Assembly: GCA_947632495.1 (NCBI GenBank)
Contig: CANRPL010000016.1
Coordinates: 1-22,187, forward strand
DNA from: an uncultured Bacilli bacterium
GTDB taxonomy: Bacteria > Bacillota_I > Bacilli_A > RF39 > UBA660
Direction: 5' to 3'
DNA length: 22,187 bases
A model generated the notes under the pieces. It saw only the letters and a program-made list of their open reading frames with translations. It did not search any database and was not told the DNA's origin. The position numbers were made by a program, and so were the translations under genes. Shown here piece after piece: positions 7,886 through 15,307 of this stretch. Numbering within the stretch: position 1 is the first letter of the stretch; the number at the start of each line of letters is the position of its first letter.

Positions 7886-9685
7886 ATGAAACAACAAAAT
7901 ATTAAAAATTTTTCAATTATTGCTCATATCGACCATGGTAAAAGTACCCTTGCTGACCGTATTTTGGAAATGACAGGGGCGATTAGTGAAAGAGAAAAAA
8001 AAGATCAACTACTTGATAGTATGGATATTGAAAGAGAACGTGGTATTACAATTAAATTAAATGCCGTTCAATTAAAATATAACTATATGGGAGAAGAATA
8101 TATATTGCACCTAATAGATACACCCGGCCATGTGGATTTTACCTATGAGGTATCGCGTTCTTTAGCGGCTTGTGAAGGCGCTATTCTCGTTGTCGATGCT
8201 GCACAAGGTATCGAAGCACAAACACTAGCTAATTTATATCAAGCTTTAGATAATAATTTAACGATTATTCCGGTTATTAATAAGATTGATTTACCTAATG
8301 CGGATATCGATAAAGTAAAAAAAGAATTAATTGATACCATTGGCTTTAGTGAAGATGAAATAATTTTAGTAAGCGCTAAAACTGGTGTAGGGGTAGATAA
8401 ATTGTTAGAAGCTATTGTAACTCGCATTCCATCACCAAGAGGTAATGTTAATGATAAGTTACAAGCTTTAATTTTTGATAGCTATTTTGATGCTTATCGT
8501 GGTATTGTAACCCTTTTACGTATCGTTAATGGCAAAGTTAAAGTAGGGGATAAAATTAAAATGATGGCTACTGGAGCCACCTATGAAGTAACTGAACTAG
8601 GAATAAATAATCCTTATGAACATAAAATAGATGAATTAGTAGCTGGTGAAGTAGGTTATTTATGCGCTAGTATAAAAAGTATTGAAGATGTTAAAGTCGG
8701 GGATACAATAACTAATGATATTGATCCTTGCCCTGAACCTTTAGCGGGTTATAAGCCAATGAAACCAATGGTTTTTTGTGGCCTTTACCCAATTGAGTCA
8801 AGTAAGTTTCCTGAACTTCGTGAAGCTTTAGAAAAATTAAAATTAAATGATGCTTCTTTAGAATTTGAACCGGAGACATCACAGGCTCTCGGTTTTGGCT
8901 TTCGCTGTGGTTTTTTAGGATTACTTCATATGGAAATTATCGAAGAACGTATTGAAAGAGAATTTAATATTGAATTAATTGCGACTAGTCCTTCTGTTAT
9001 CTATGAAGTAGAACTGACTGATCATTCGATGATTATGGTTGATAGTCCAGCTAAATTACCTGAAAGGCAGCGTATTGCGGAAATAAGAGAACCATATATT
9101 AAGACCAATATCTTTTTGCCTAGTGAATATATCGGGCCTATTATGGAATTATGTCAAAATAAAAGAGGAACTTATCTATCTATGGAATATATTGATACGA
9201 CAAGAGTTAATCTTCATTACGCTATTCCTCTATCAGAAATTGTCTATGACTTTTTTGATAAATTGAAAAGTTATACTAAAGGCTATGCCTCTTTTGACTA
9301 TGAATTCATTGGATATAAACCTAGTAATTTAGTTAAAATGGATATTTTATTAAATGGTGAGATGGTCGATGCTTTAAGCATTATTATTCATAAAGATTTT
9401 GCTTATAATAGAGGTAAAGCAATTGTTGAAAGCTTACGAAAATTAATACCTCGTCAACAATTTGAAATACCAATTCAAGCTGTTATTGGTACTAAAGCGA
9501 TAGCTAGGGCGGATATTAAAGCTGTCCGTAAAAATGTTTTAGCGAAATGTTATGGTGGCGACGTATCAAGAAAAAGAAAGCTATTGGAAAAACAAAAAGA
9601 AGGTAAAAAACGTATGAAGATGGTTGGTAGTGTTGAAGTACCTCAAGAAGCTTTCCTATCTGTTTTGAGTATGGATGAAAATTAA
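7886..9685 (+). CDS. lepA: Elongation factor 4 (LepA), translational GTPase
   Basis: A 599-aa GTPase that acts on ribosomes (EF4, back-translocase/biogenesis factor). The GTPase motifs are all present: AHIDHGKST (13-21), RGITIK (52-57), DTPGH (78-82), NKID (132-135) and SAKTG (163-167). EF-G-like domains follow, and the LepA-specific C-terminal domain ends in a basic stretch with KCYGGDVSRKRKLLEKQK. Length is normal for the family. A TTG codon lies directly before the ATG in frame at 7883, but the ATG at 7886 has the better-spaced GGTGG site and is chosen. It is the first gene of a cluster followed 12 nt later by a multi-HTH protein, then hemW. Bacillus subtilis also has lepA next to the hemN-like gene now called hemW, so the neighbourhood is partly conserved. 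Confidence 0.97.
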   Translation: MKQQNIKNFSIIAHIDHGKSTLADRILEMTGAISEREKKDQLLDSMDIERERGITIKLNAVQLKYNYMGEEYILHLIDTPGHVDFTYEVSRSLAACEGAILVVDAAQGIEAQTLANLYQALDNNLTIIPVINKIDLPNADIDKVKKELIDTIGFSEDEIILVSAKTGVGVDKLLEAIVTRIPSPRGNVNDKLQALIFDSYFDAYRGIVTLLRIVNGKVKVGDKIKMMATGATYEVTELGINNPYEHKIDELVAGEVGYLCASIKSIEDVKVGDTITNDIDPCPEPLAGYKPMKPMVFCGLYPIESSKFPELREALEKLKLNDASLEFEPETSQALGFGFRCGFLGLLHMEIIEERIEREFNIELIATSPSVIYEVELTDHSMIMVDSPAKLPERQRIAEIREPYIKTNIFLPSEYIGPIMELCQNKRGTYLSMEYIDTTRVNLHYAIPLSEIVYDFFDKLKSYTKGYASFDYEFIGYKPSNLVKMDILLNGEMVDALSIIIHKDFAYNRGKAIVESLRKLIPRQQFEIPIQAVIGTKAIARADIKAVRKNVLAKCYGGDVSRKRKLLEKQKEGKKRMKMVGSVEVPQEAFLSVLSMDEN

Positions 9686-9697
9686 AGGAGAATAAAA

Positions 9698-11413
9698 ATG
9701 GCAGAAATAAAGAAAAAACCGTTAACGCAAGAAAAAGTTATAGCTGATTTTTTACGTAATGATTTAACACCAAGGGAGTTAGCGCGCTTTTATGACCGTG
9801 AGTATTATGTTGGCCGTATATCTAGTGACGCTATTAGTAGTATTTTAAGTAATCCTAATCTATCTTTTGAGGTAAGAAAGAAAATATCTGATAAGGAAAA
9901 ACAACTACGCGAGGGATTAGCTAAAAAGAAAAAAGTTACAAGTACGGAAGATGTGTATCGCCTTCTTGATCAAGAACTACGTAAACTTGTTATAACGACC
10001 TCTTCGATTAATCAAGATAATATCATGATTTTGCGTTGTGTGTGCTTATATGTTAGTGATTATAATTATGCCGAAATAAGTCGTCTATTATATTTATCTA
10101 AATCAACGGTTTCTAAATATATTAATAAGGCTTTATCTTTGGGAATACTAAATGGGGTAACACAAAAGTTATTAGAAGAAAGATTAAAGGCTAATGAAAG
10201 ATTTAATCCTAAACAGGTAAATGATGAGATTATTAGAGTTATTCGCTCGTTTATTGATAATAAAGGTAATTATCAAAAGACAGTTGAAGAAACCGGTATT
10301 TCGAATCGAACTTTAACACGTTATTTAAGTAATTCCAAATTAGAAGCAATTATCGGTAGTGAAATGTATAGTGAAGTTCGCGCACTAGTTAATCTAATGG
10401 TTACTGAACGTGCTTCTAAAGCCTATACAGCTTCTGTACGCGCTAATAACATTAGGGCGGAATTAGCTAAAGTTAAGACCGAAAGTAAAAGTAAAAAGTT
10501 AATTGAGTTATTACTTTTAGAAAACATTCGAGATTTTAATGAATTAGTAAAATTATCATCATTAAGTCCATATTATGTTAGAAATTTCTTAAAACTAGAT
10601 GCTGAAATTGAGCATACTTATGGCGAACTAATCTATCAAGAATTTTTAAAAGTTCGTGATGATGTTGTTATGCCTAAAGAAGAGATTGAAGATACTTCTG
10701 ATACGTTATACCTAATGGACTTATTTTTAAGAAGTCGTTATTCACAATCCGGCTTCTGTGCAGAACATCGTATTACTTCAGGACATTTAAAAGAATATTT
10801 TATTTCTAAAAAAGATGACATAGATCCGGCTATATGGGAAGACTTATTTAATAGTTTTATTGAGCATGCTTCGTTTACGGAAACAATCTATCGTCGTTGC
10901 CCTAGGGATAAAAGAGTTGTCGACCGAGCTGATTTAGTAAGACTTATTGACAATGAAGTTGTCTATGTTAATGATACAGAATATAAAATGTTAAATATTC
11001 TTTCACATTACATGGAATGTGAGGGAAATTTAATGGAAGTTGCAACTAAATATAATATTAATTATCCATATGCTTTTAATACTTTATCTTCAACTTCCTT
11101 ACAATCATTATTAAATGAAGATACTTTGACGCGTTTACAAACTTATTTAAAGTTTGAGATGATTATTAGTGATGGTAAGAATTTAACTACAAAACGTAAT
11201 TTAATTCGTGATGTTGTTGATTCTTTATATGGTAATGGCTATAATGTTGAAAAAATCTTAAATGAGTATGGTATGCCTATTGAGGTATTAACTCGTCTTT
11301 TAAAAGATGAAATGGTTAGTCAGTTGTTCCCAACAGAAGCTATAGCGAAGTTATTTAAAGTTATATCTTTATATCAAGAGACTACTATTCAGGAAGATAG
11401 TAAGCAAAAATGA
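9698..11413 (+). CDS. Unknown protein with about seven helix-turn-helix-like units
   Basis: A 571-aa soluble protein of unknown function, preceded by AAAGGAG (9684-9690). It is made of repeated units, each a helix followed by an HTH-like pair. Units lie at about 11-50, 111-150, 175-222, 265-306, 335-376, 428-474 and 497-545. The clearest is the second (AEISRLLYLSKSTVSKYINK), which resembles the recognition helix of SpoIIID-like regulators. The third (TVEETGISNRTLTRYL) and seventh (KILNEYGMPIEVLTRLL) are weaker. A basic, coiled-coil-like linker lies near 60-85. No catalytic motif or membrane helix is seen. It begins 12 nt after lepA and its TGA overlaps the hemW ATG (ATGA at 11410-11413), so it is very probably co-transcribed and translationally coupled. 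It may be a multivalent DNA- or RNA-binding protein; that is inferred from fold-like patterns only. Confidence 0.75.
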   Translation: MAEIKKKPLTQEKVIADFLRNDLTPRELARFYDREYYVGRISSDAISSILSNPNLSFEVRKKISDKEKQLREGLAKKKKVTSTEDVYRLLDQELRKLVITTSSINQDNIMILRCVCLYVSDYNYAEISRLLYLSKSTVSKYINKALSLGILNGVTQKLLEERLKANERFNPKQVNDEIIRVIRSFIDNKGNYQKTVEETGISNRTLTRYLSNSKLEAIIGSEMYSEVRALVNLMVTERASKAYTASVRANNIRAELAKVKTESKSKKLIELLLLENIRDFNELVKLSSLSPYYVRNFLKLDAEIEHTYGELIYQEFLKVRDDVVMPKEEIEDTSDTLYLMDLFLRSRYSQSGFCAEHRITSGHLKEYFISKKDDIDPAIWEDLFNSFIEHASFTETIYRRCPRDKRVVDRADLVRLIDNEVVYVNDTEYKMLNILSHYMECEGNLMEVATKYNINYPYAFNTLSSTSLQSLLNEDTLTRLQTYLKFEMIISDGKNLTTKRNLIRDVVDSLYGNGYNVEKILNEYGMPIEVLTRLLKDEMVSQLFPTEAIAKLFKVISLYQETTIQEDSKQK

Positions 11414-12501
11414 TTAAAGCAGCTTATATCCATATCCCTTTTTGTCAAGACATCTGTAGTTACTGTGATTTTTGTAAACTATATTATCATGATTCATGGG
11501 TTGATGAGTATTTAAAAGTCTTACAAAGGGAAATTAAGGATCGTTATTTGGGCGAAGAGTTGACATCAATTTACATTGGTGGGGGAACACCTAGTGTTTT
11601 ATCTTGCAAACAACTTACCAAATTACTAGATATTACAACGCTTTTTAAAACTGTAAACCCTGAATTTACTTTTGAATGTAATATTGAGAGTATCGATGAA
11701 GAAAAGGCTATACTATTGAAGAACTATGGCGTCAATCGTTTAAGTATCGGCATTCAAACCTTTAACGAAAAGTTTTTATCGTTGTTAAATCGTCATCACA
11801 CTAAAGAAGAAGCTTTAAAGAAAATAAAGATGTTAAAAAAATATTTTACGAATATTAATATCGATTTAATATACGCTCTTAAAGGACAGACTTTAGCCGA
11901 TTTAAAGGAAGATTTAGATACTTATCTTTCTTTAGAAGTAACGCATATTTCAACTTATTCTCTTATCATTGATGAACATACAATGATGTATAATGATGGA
12001 GTTAAGCCTATTGATGAAGATTTAGATTATCAAATGTACGAATTAATTTGTCATGAATTAAAAGATTATGACCACTATGAGATAAGTAATTTTGGTTATC
12101 TACCATCGAGACATAATATGACTTATTGGAATAATGAAGAGTATTATGGCTTTGGTCTAGGGGCGAGTGGGTATGAAGGAAATGTTCGTTATACTAATAC
12201 ACGTAGCCTTTCACATTATTTAAAAGACCAATACGTCTATCAAAAAGAAACTTTATCTTTTAATGAAACAATAGAAAATGCTTTTATTTTAGGCTTGCGT
12301 AAATTAAAGGGGATGTCGATTGCCGATTTTGATAAGCGTTATCACATTGATATTAATAAACTTGATGTCATAGAGAAGCTACTTAAAGAAAAGAAGTTAA
12401 TTAAGCAAGATGATTATATTTATATTAATCCTAAATATTTATATACCAGCAACGATATTTTATTAGAGTTTATGGGAGTAGATTATGAGAAATACGTTTG
12501 A
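11410..12501 (+). CDS. hemW: HemW-like radical SAM protein (heme chaperone, HemN relative)
   Basis: A 363-aa radical SAM protein. The [4Fe-4S] motif is C12-x3-C16-x2-C19 within IPFCQDICSYCDF, and GGGTPS (57-62) is the SAM-binding glycine motif. A HemW-type C-terminal region (YWNNEEYYGFGLGASGY) follows. By family, HemW binds heme and delivers it to target proteins; it is not coproporphyrinogen dehydrogenase. Length is slightly below the usual ~380 aa. An extra Cys at 22 follows the motif, but the spacing differs from the CxC of true HemN. The ATG overlaps the preceding stop by 4 nt. No strong Shine-Dalgarno sits at normal spacing (AGGAAG lies 13 or more nt upstream), so translation probably depends on coupling. 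No heme-synthesis genes are nearby. Confidence 0.92.
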   Translation: MIKAAYIHIPFCQDICSYCDFCKLYYHDSWVDEYLKVLQREIKDRYLGEELTSIYIGGGTPSVLSCKQLTKLLDITTLFKTVNPEFTFECNIESIDEEKAILLKNYGVNRLSIGIQTFNEKFLSLLNRHHTKEEALKKIKMLKKYFTNINIDLIYALKGQTLADLKEDLDTYLSLEVTHISTYSLIIDEHTMMYNDGVKPIDEDLDYQMYELICHELKDYDHYEISNFGYLPSRHNMTYWNNEEYYGFGLGASGYEGNVRYTNTRSLSHYLKDQYVYQKETLSFNETIENAFILGLRKLKGMSIADFDKRYHIDINKLDVIEKLLKEKKLIKQDDYIYINPKYLYTSNDILLEFMGVDYEKYV

Positions 12502-13057
12502 TGTTGAATTAAAATATATCCATGATGAAAAGATGCGAAAGATTGCTCAAAAATTAATTGATTTATTACCTGATTACTTTTTTGAAGTACCAGCATCTAG
12601 TACCGGTAAATATCATCCTAAATGTTGTGGTGTGGAACATGGATTGGTTCGTCATACTAAAATTGCTGTTAGAATAGCTCATGAACTATTAAATAATCAG
12701 GTTTTATTTAATAATTTTTCAGAGCATGAACAAGATTTAATTATCATTGCTTTACTTGTCCACGATGGTTTTAAACATGGTCTTACTAAAGAAAAGTATG
12801 TACGCTTTGATCACCCTTTAATCGTAGCTAATTTTATTAAAGATAAAAAGGAAGAAATTGGTTTAAGTGATGAAGATGCAGAACTTTTATACACTATTAT
12901 TTCTTCACATATGGGAATTTATAATACGAGTCCTTATAGTGATGTTACTTTACCAATTCCTAAAACAGCTATGCAGAAATTTGTTCACATGTGTGATGAT
13001 TTAGCTAGTAAAAAGTTTTTAAATATTGAATTTGAAAATGATAATATTGTACCTTAA
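12485..13057 (+). CDS. HD-domain metal-dependent phosphohydrolase
   Basis: A 190-aa protein with an HD-superfamily signature: H57 (VRHTKIA), H93-D94 (LLVHDGFKHG), H110 (FDHPLIVA), H142 (SSHMG) and D171/D172 (HMCDDLASKK). The superfamily hydrolyses phosphate esters of nucleotides or cyclic dinucleotides using bound metals. The substrate here cannot be told from sequence. Cys47-Cys48 and His52 precede the first HD histidine. The ATG follows GGGAG by about 7 nt and overlaps the end of hemW by 17 nt, so it is the last gene of the lepA cluster, closed by the hairpin at 13054. No GGDEF, PAS or KH domain is fused to it. Confidence 0.8.
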   Translation: MRNTFDVELKYIHDEKMRKIAQKLIDLLPDYFFEVPASSTGKYHPKCCGVEHGLVRHTKIAVRIAHELLNNQVLFNNFSEHEQDLIIIALLVHDGFKHGLTKEKYVRFDHPLIVANFIKDKKEEIGLSDEDAELLYTIISSHMGIYNTSPYSDVTLPIPKTAMQKFVHMCDDLASKKFLNIEFENDNIVP

Positions 13058-13086
13058 AAACTATTTAAAATAGTTTTTAATTTTCT
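13054..13086 (+). terminator. AT-rich intrinsic terminator after the lepA cluster
   Basis: TTAAAAACTATTT (13054-13066) and AAATAGTTTTTAA (13068-13080) form a perfect dyad overlapping the TAA stop, followed by TTTTCTC. GC content is very low, so strength is uncertain. Confidence 0.6.
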
Positions 13087-13087
13087 C

Positions 13088-13117
13088 TTGACAAGTGTAT
13101 TATAAACGCATTATAAT
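13088..13117 (+). promoter_or_regulatory. Promoter of the thyX-tmk pair
   Basis: TTGACA (13088-13093), an 18-nt spacer and TATAAT (13112-13117) give a consensus sigma-A promoter. Predicted start is near 13124, giving a leader of about 47 nt to the ATG at 13171. AGAAGGG (13158-13164) is the ribosome binding site. Confidence 0.85.
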
Positions 13118-13170
13118 TAATCTATAAGATAAGTGTACAAAAAACACATCTATAGTTAGAAGGGAACAAA

Positions 13171-14568
13171 ATGAGAGTAGAATTATTAATAGGAAAAAAT
13201 ATTGAAGAACGAATTAAAGCTATTGCCGCAGCTGGTAAATTATCACGTACGAAAGGTGATGTTTTTACAGTGCTAGATAGCTGTGATGTATATGAGAAAA
13301 ATATTGGTTTAGTCAAAAGAATTATTGGCATGGGTCATAAATCCATTATGGAACATGATTATTTTGTCTTTGCTTTAGGTAATGTTACACCTATTGTTGA
13401 GCAGACGATAATAAGTTATCGTCTTACCTCTTTTACGATTAAATCAGGACGTGAAGTCGATTTCCGTAATGTTGGTTACTACGTTCCAACTTTTAAGGAT
13501 GATACAGGACATATCCTTAATAATAATGATGAATTGGTAATAAAATATAAGAGTCATATGGACTATTTATTTCATGAATATGGTAAATTAGTTGATGCCG
13601 GAGTCAAAGAAGAGGATGCTCGCTTTGTTTTACCATATTCATTTAATACAAACATTATTATGGGGCTGGATGCTAGAGAATTAGAACGCCTAACCAAAGA
13701 ATTATTATTTGGTAAACTTAGTAAGATTGATGAATTAAAGGAATTAGGTAATCAGCTTTTAGCGATTATCCAAAAGTATATTCCTTATCTAGAAGAACAT
13801 ATTAATGCTTATGGTATGGATGATACTGATTGGTATGATCAATATCGTGTTAAGGAACAAGTTAAACCATATGATGGTGTTAAGTTGCTTGCTAGTACAC
13901 CTAAAATTGATGAAACAATCATTGAAAGTTCTATTATGTATCACGAACAGACTACCAAAGAAAGAGCTCATGCTATATTGAAAGATATGAAGAAACATAA
14001 TCCTCATATTATGGAAGAGATGATGGCGGAAATTAAAAATTGTGGTGAGCAAAGAGAACTAGAACAAGTCCATTTTCAATTTGCTATTCCGATTTCACTT
14101 ATTGTTTTAAAACATTTAACGCGTCATCGTATGCATTCATTACTTATTCCATCATTTGTACCATTATGGGATTTAAGTAATTATCAAACACCAGCAACAA
14201 TTAAACGAGTAGATTTAAAACATTATCAAGAAGTACAAAAGAGAAATTTAGATGTTCGTAATGAATTTAAAGAAGCTGGTGTTCGTGATGAAGATTTAGT
14301 TTATTTTTATCTATGTGGAACTTTCGTTAATGTTATAACTGATATGAATGGACGTACTTTAGAGTGGATTAGTCGTATGCGTTGTTGTACTAAAGCACAG
14401 TGGGAAATTCGCGATATCGCTAATAGGATGGTTAAATTGGTTGGGGATGTCGCTCCTTTATATAAGACTTGTTTAGGTGCGACTTGTGATGTTTTCCACT
14501 ATTGCCCAGAGGGTAAGGAAAGTTGTGGAAAAGTGAAAAAATATCTAGGTGAACAAGATGAAGGGTAA
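13171..14568 (+). CDS. Fused two-domain FAD-dependent thymidylate synthase (ThyX-like)
   Basis: ThyX makes dTMP from dUMP using methylene-tetrahydrofolate, FAD and NADPH, normally as a homotetramer of ~220-250-aa chains. This 465-aa protein is two ThyX-like halves in tandem (about 1-225 and 235-440). Half 2 has RHR (318-320) with S328 at the ThyX RHR-x7-S spacing, and the C-terminal AQWEIR (409-414) after NGRTLEW. Half 1 aligns at the same place but reads SYR (82-84), keeps S92-G-R94 and DFRNVGYY, and keeps ARFVLP (150-155) but lacks AQWEIR. The halves therefore look complementary, each keeping motifs the other lost. A C-terminal cysteine set (C434, C439, C445, C452) could bind metal. Consensus promoter and good RBS; the following tmk overlaps it, which fits dTTP synthesis. 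No classical ThyA is in the window. Confidence 0.88.
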   Translation: MRVELLIGKNIEERIKAIAAAGKLSRTKGDVFTVLDSCDVYEKNIGLVKRIIGMGHKSIMEHDYFVFALGNVTPIVEQTIISYRLTSFTIKSGREVDFRNVGYYVPTFKDDTGHILNNNDELVIKYKSHMDYLFHEYGKLVDAGVKEEDARFVLPYSFNTNIIMGLDARELERLTKELLFGKLSKIDELKELGNQLLAIIQKYIPYLEEHINAYGMDDTDWYDQYRVKEQVKPYDGVKLLASTPKIDETIIESSIMYHEQTTKERAHAILKDMKKHNPHIMEEMMAEIKNCGEQRELEQVHFQFAIPISLIVLKHLTRHRMHSLLIPSFVPLWDLSNYQTPATIKRVDLKHYQEVQKRNLDVRNEFKEAGVRDEDLVYFYLCGTFVNVITDMNGRTLEWISRMRCCTKAQWEIRDIANRMVKLVGDVAPLYKTCLGATCDVFHYCPEGKESCGKVKKYLGEQDEG

Positions 14569-15229
14569 AATAATTCTTATTGAAGGAACGGATTGTTCTG
14601 GTAAAGAAACCCAGGCTAAATTATTATGCCAATATCTTGAAAATAAAGGTATTAAAACGAAACAGTTTAGTTTTCCTGATTATGATAGCCCAACAGGCCG
14701 TATTGTAGGTGGCCCTTATCTCGGAAAGAAATATATTTGTGAAGGTTGGTTTCCTGAAGGCGCCGATAAAGTAAGCCCTAAAGTATCCGCTCTATATTAT
14801 GGCGCTGATTTCCTATATCATTTAGATGATATGGAAAAAAGTCTTAAAGAAGGCAAATGGATTATTTTAGATCGTTACTTTTACTCAACATTTGCGCATC
14901 AAGGAGGAAAAATTAGAAATAAAAAAGAACGATTTAAAATGTATGAATGGTTTGAAAAGTTAGAAAAAAAATTACTTGGACTATTAGAGCCTGATTTAAA
15001 AATATTCCTACATATGCCTTATAAATATAGTGCTATCTTAAAAGGTGGACGCCAAGAATCAGCTGATGAGTTAGAAAAGAGTATTAGAAATCAGAAAAAT
15101 GCTGAAAAGGCTTATATAGAACTAGCTAATTTATATGATTTTAAAGAAATTAAATGTGTTAAAAAAGATACGCTAAAAACAATCGGTGAGATTCATGAAG
15201 AGGTTGTTAAAATTATCGATCAATTATAA
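14558..15229 (+). CDS. tmk: Thymidylate kinase (dTMP kinase-like)
   Basis: A 223-aa P-loop kinase expected to convert dTMP to dTDP, the step after ThyX. The P-loop GTDCSGKETQ begins at residue 10, with Glu where Ser/Thr usually follows Lys. DRYFYSTFAHQG starts at D105 and carries the Tmk-type DRY motif; GGRQESADELE (163-173) is in the lid region. Compared with short bacterial Tmk proteins there is an extra segment near 41-75 (SPTGRIVGGPYLGKKY and onward), so a broader deoxynucleoside monophosphate kinase is possible. The ATG at 14558 follows AGGTGA at 14546 with good spacing and is preferred over an in-frame GTG at 14549. It overlaps the end of thyX by 11 nt, so the pair is coupled. A terminator follows directly. 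Confidence 0.88.
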   Translation: MKGKIILIEGTDCSGKETQAKLLCQYLENKGIKTKQFSFPDYDSPTGRIVGGPYLGKKYICEGWFPEGADKVSPKVSALYYGADFLYHLDDMEKSLKEGKWIILDRYFYSTFAHQGGKIRNKKERFKMYEWFEKLEKKLLGLLEPDLKIFLHMPYKYSAILKGGRQESADELEKSIRNQKNAEKAYIELANLYDFKEIKCVKKDTLKTIGEIHEEVVKIIDQL

Positions 15230-15247
15230 AATATTTTTTAGTATTAG

Positions 15248-15283
15248 AAAGCTTAAAAGTTATTTACTTTTTAAGCTTTTTTT
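15248..15283 (+). terminator. Terminator after tmk
   Basis: AAAGCTTAAAAGT (15248-15260) and ACTTTTTAAGCTTT (15266-15279) form a stem with one bulged T around a TATTT loop, followed by four more T residues. Its AAGTTATTTACTT core (15257-15269) is identical to the core of the inverted repeat at 258-270. Confidence 0.85.
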
Positions 15284-15307
15284 CTTATAATTATTATAGG
15301 TGATAGT

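Noticed and set aside
13789..14052. Minus-strand open frame within thyX
   Set aside because: Shadow of the ThyX coding frame; no RBS and no recognisable composition.
14549..14557. GTG start for tmk
   Set aside because: The GTG overlaps the AGGTGA ribosome binding site that serves the ATG at 14558.
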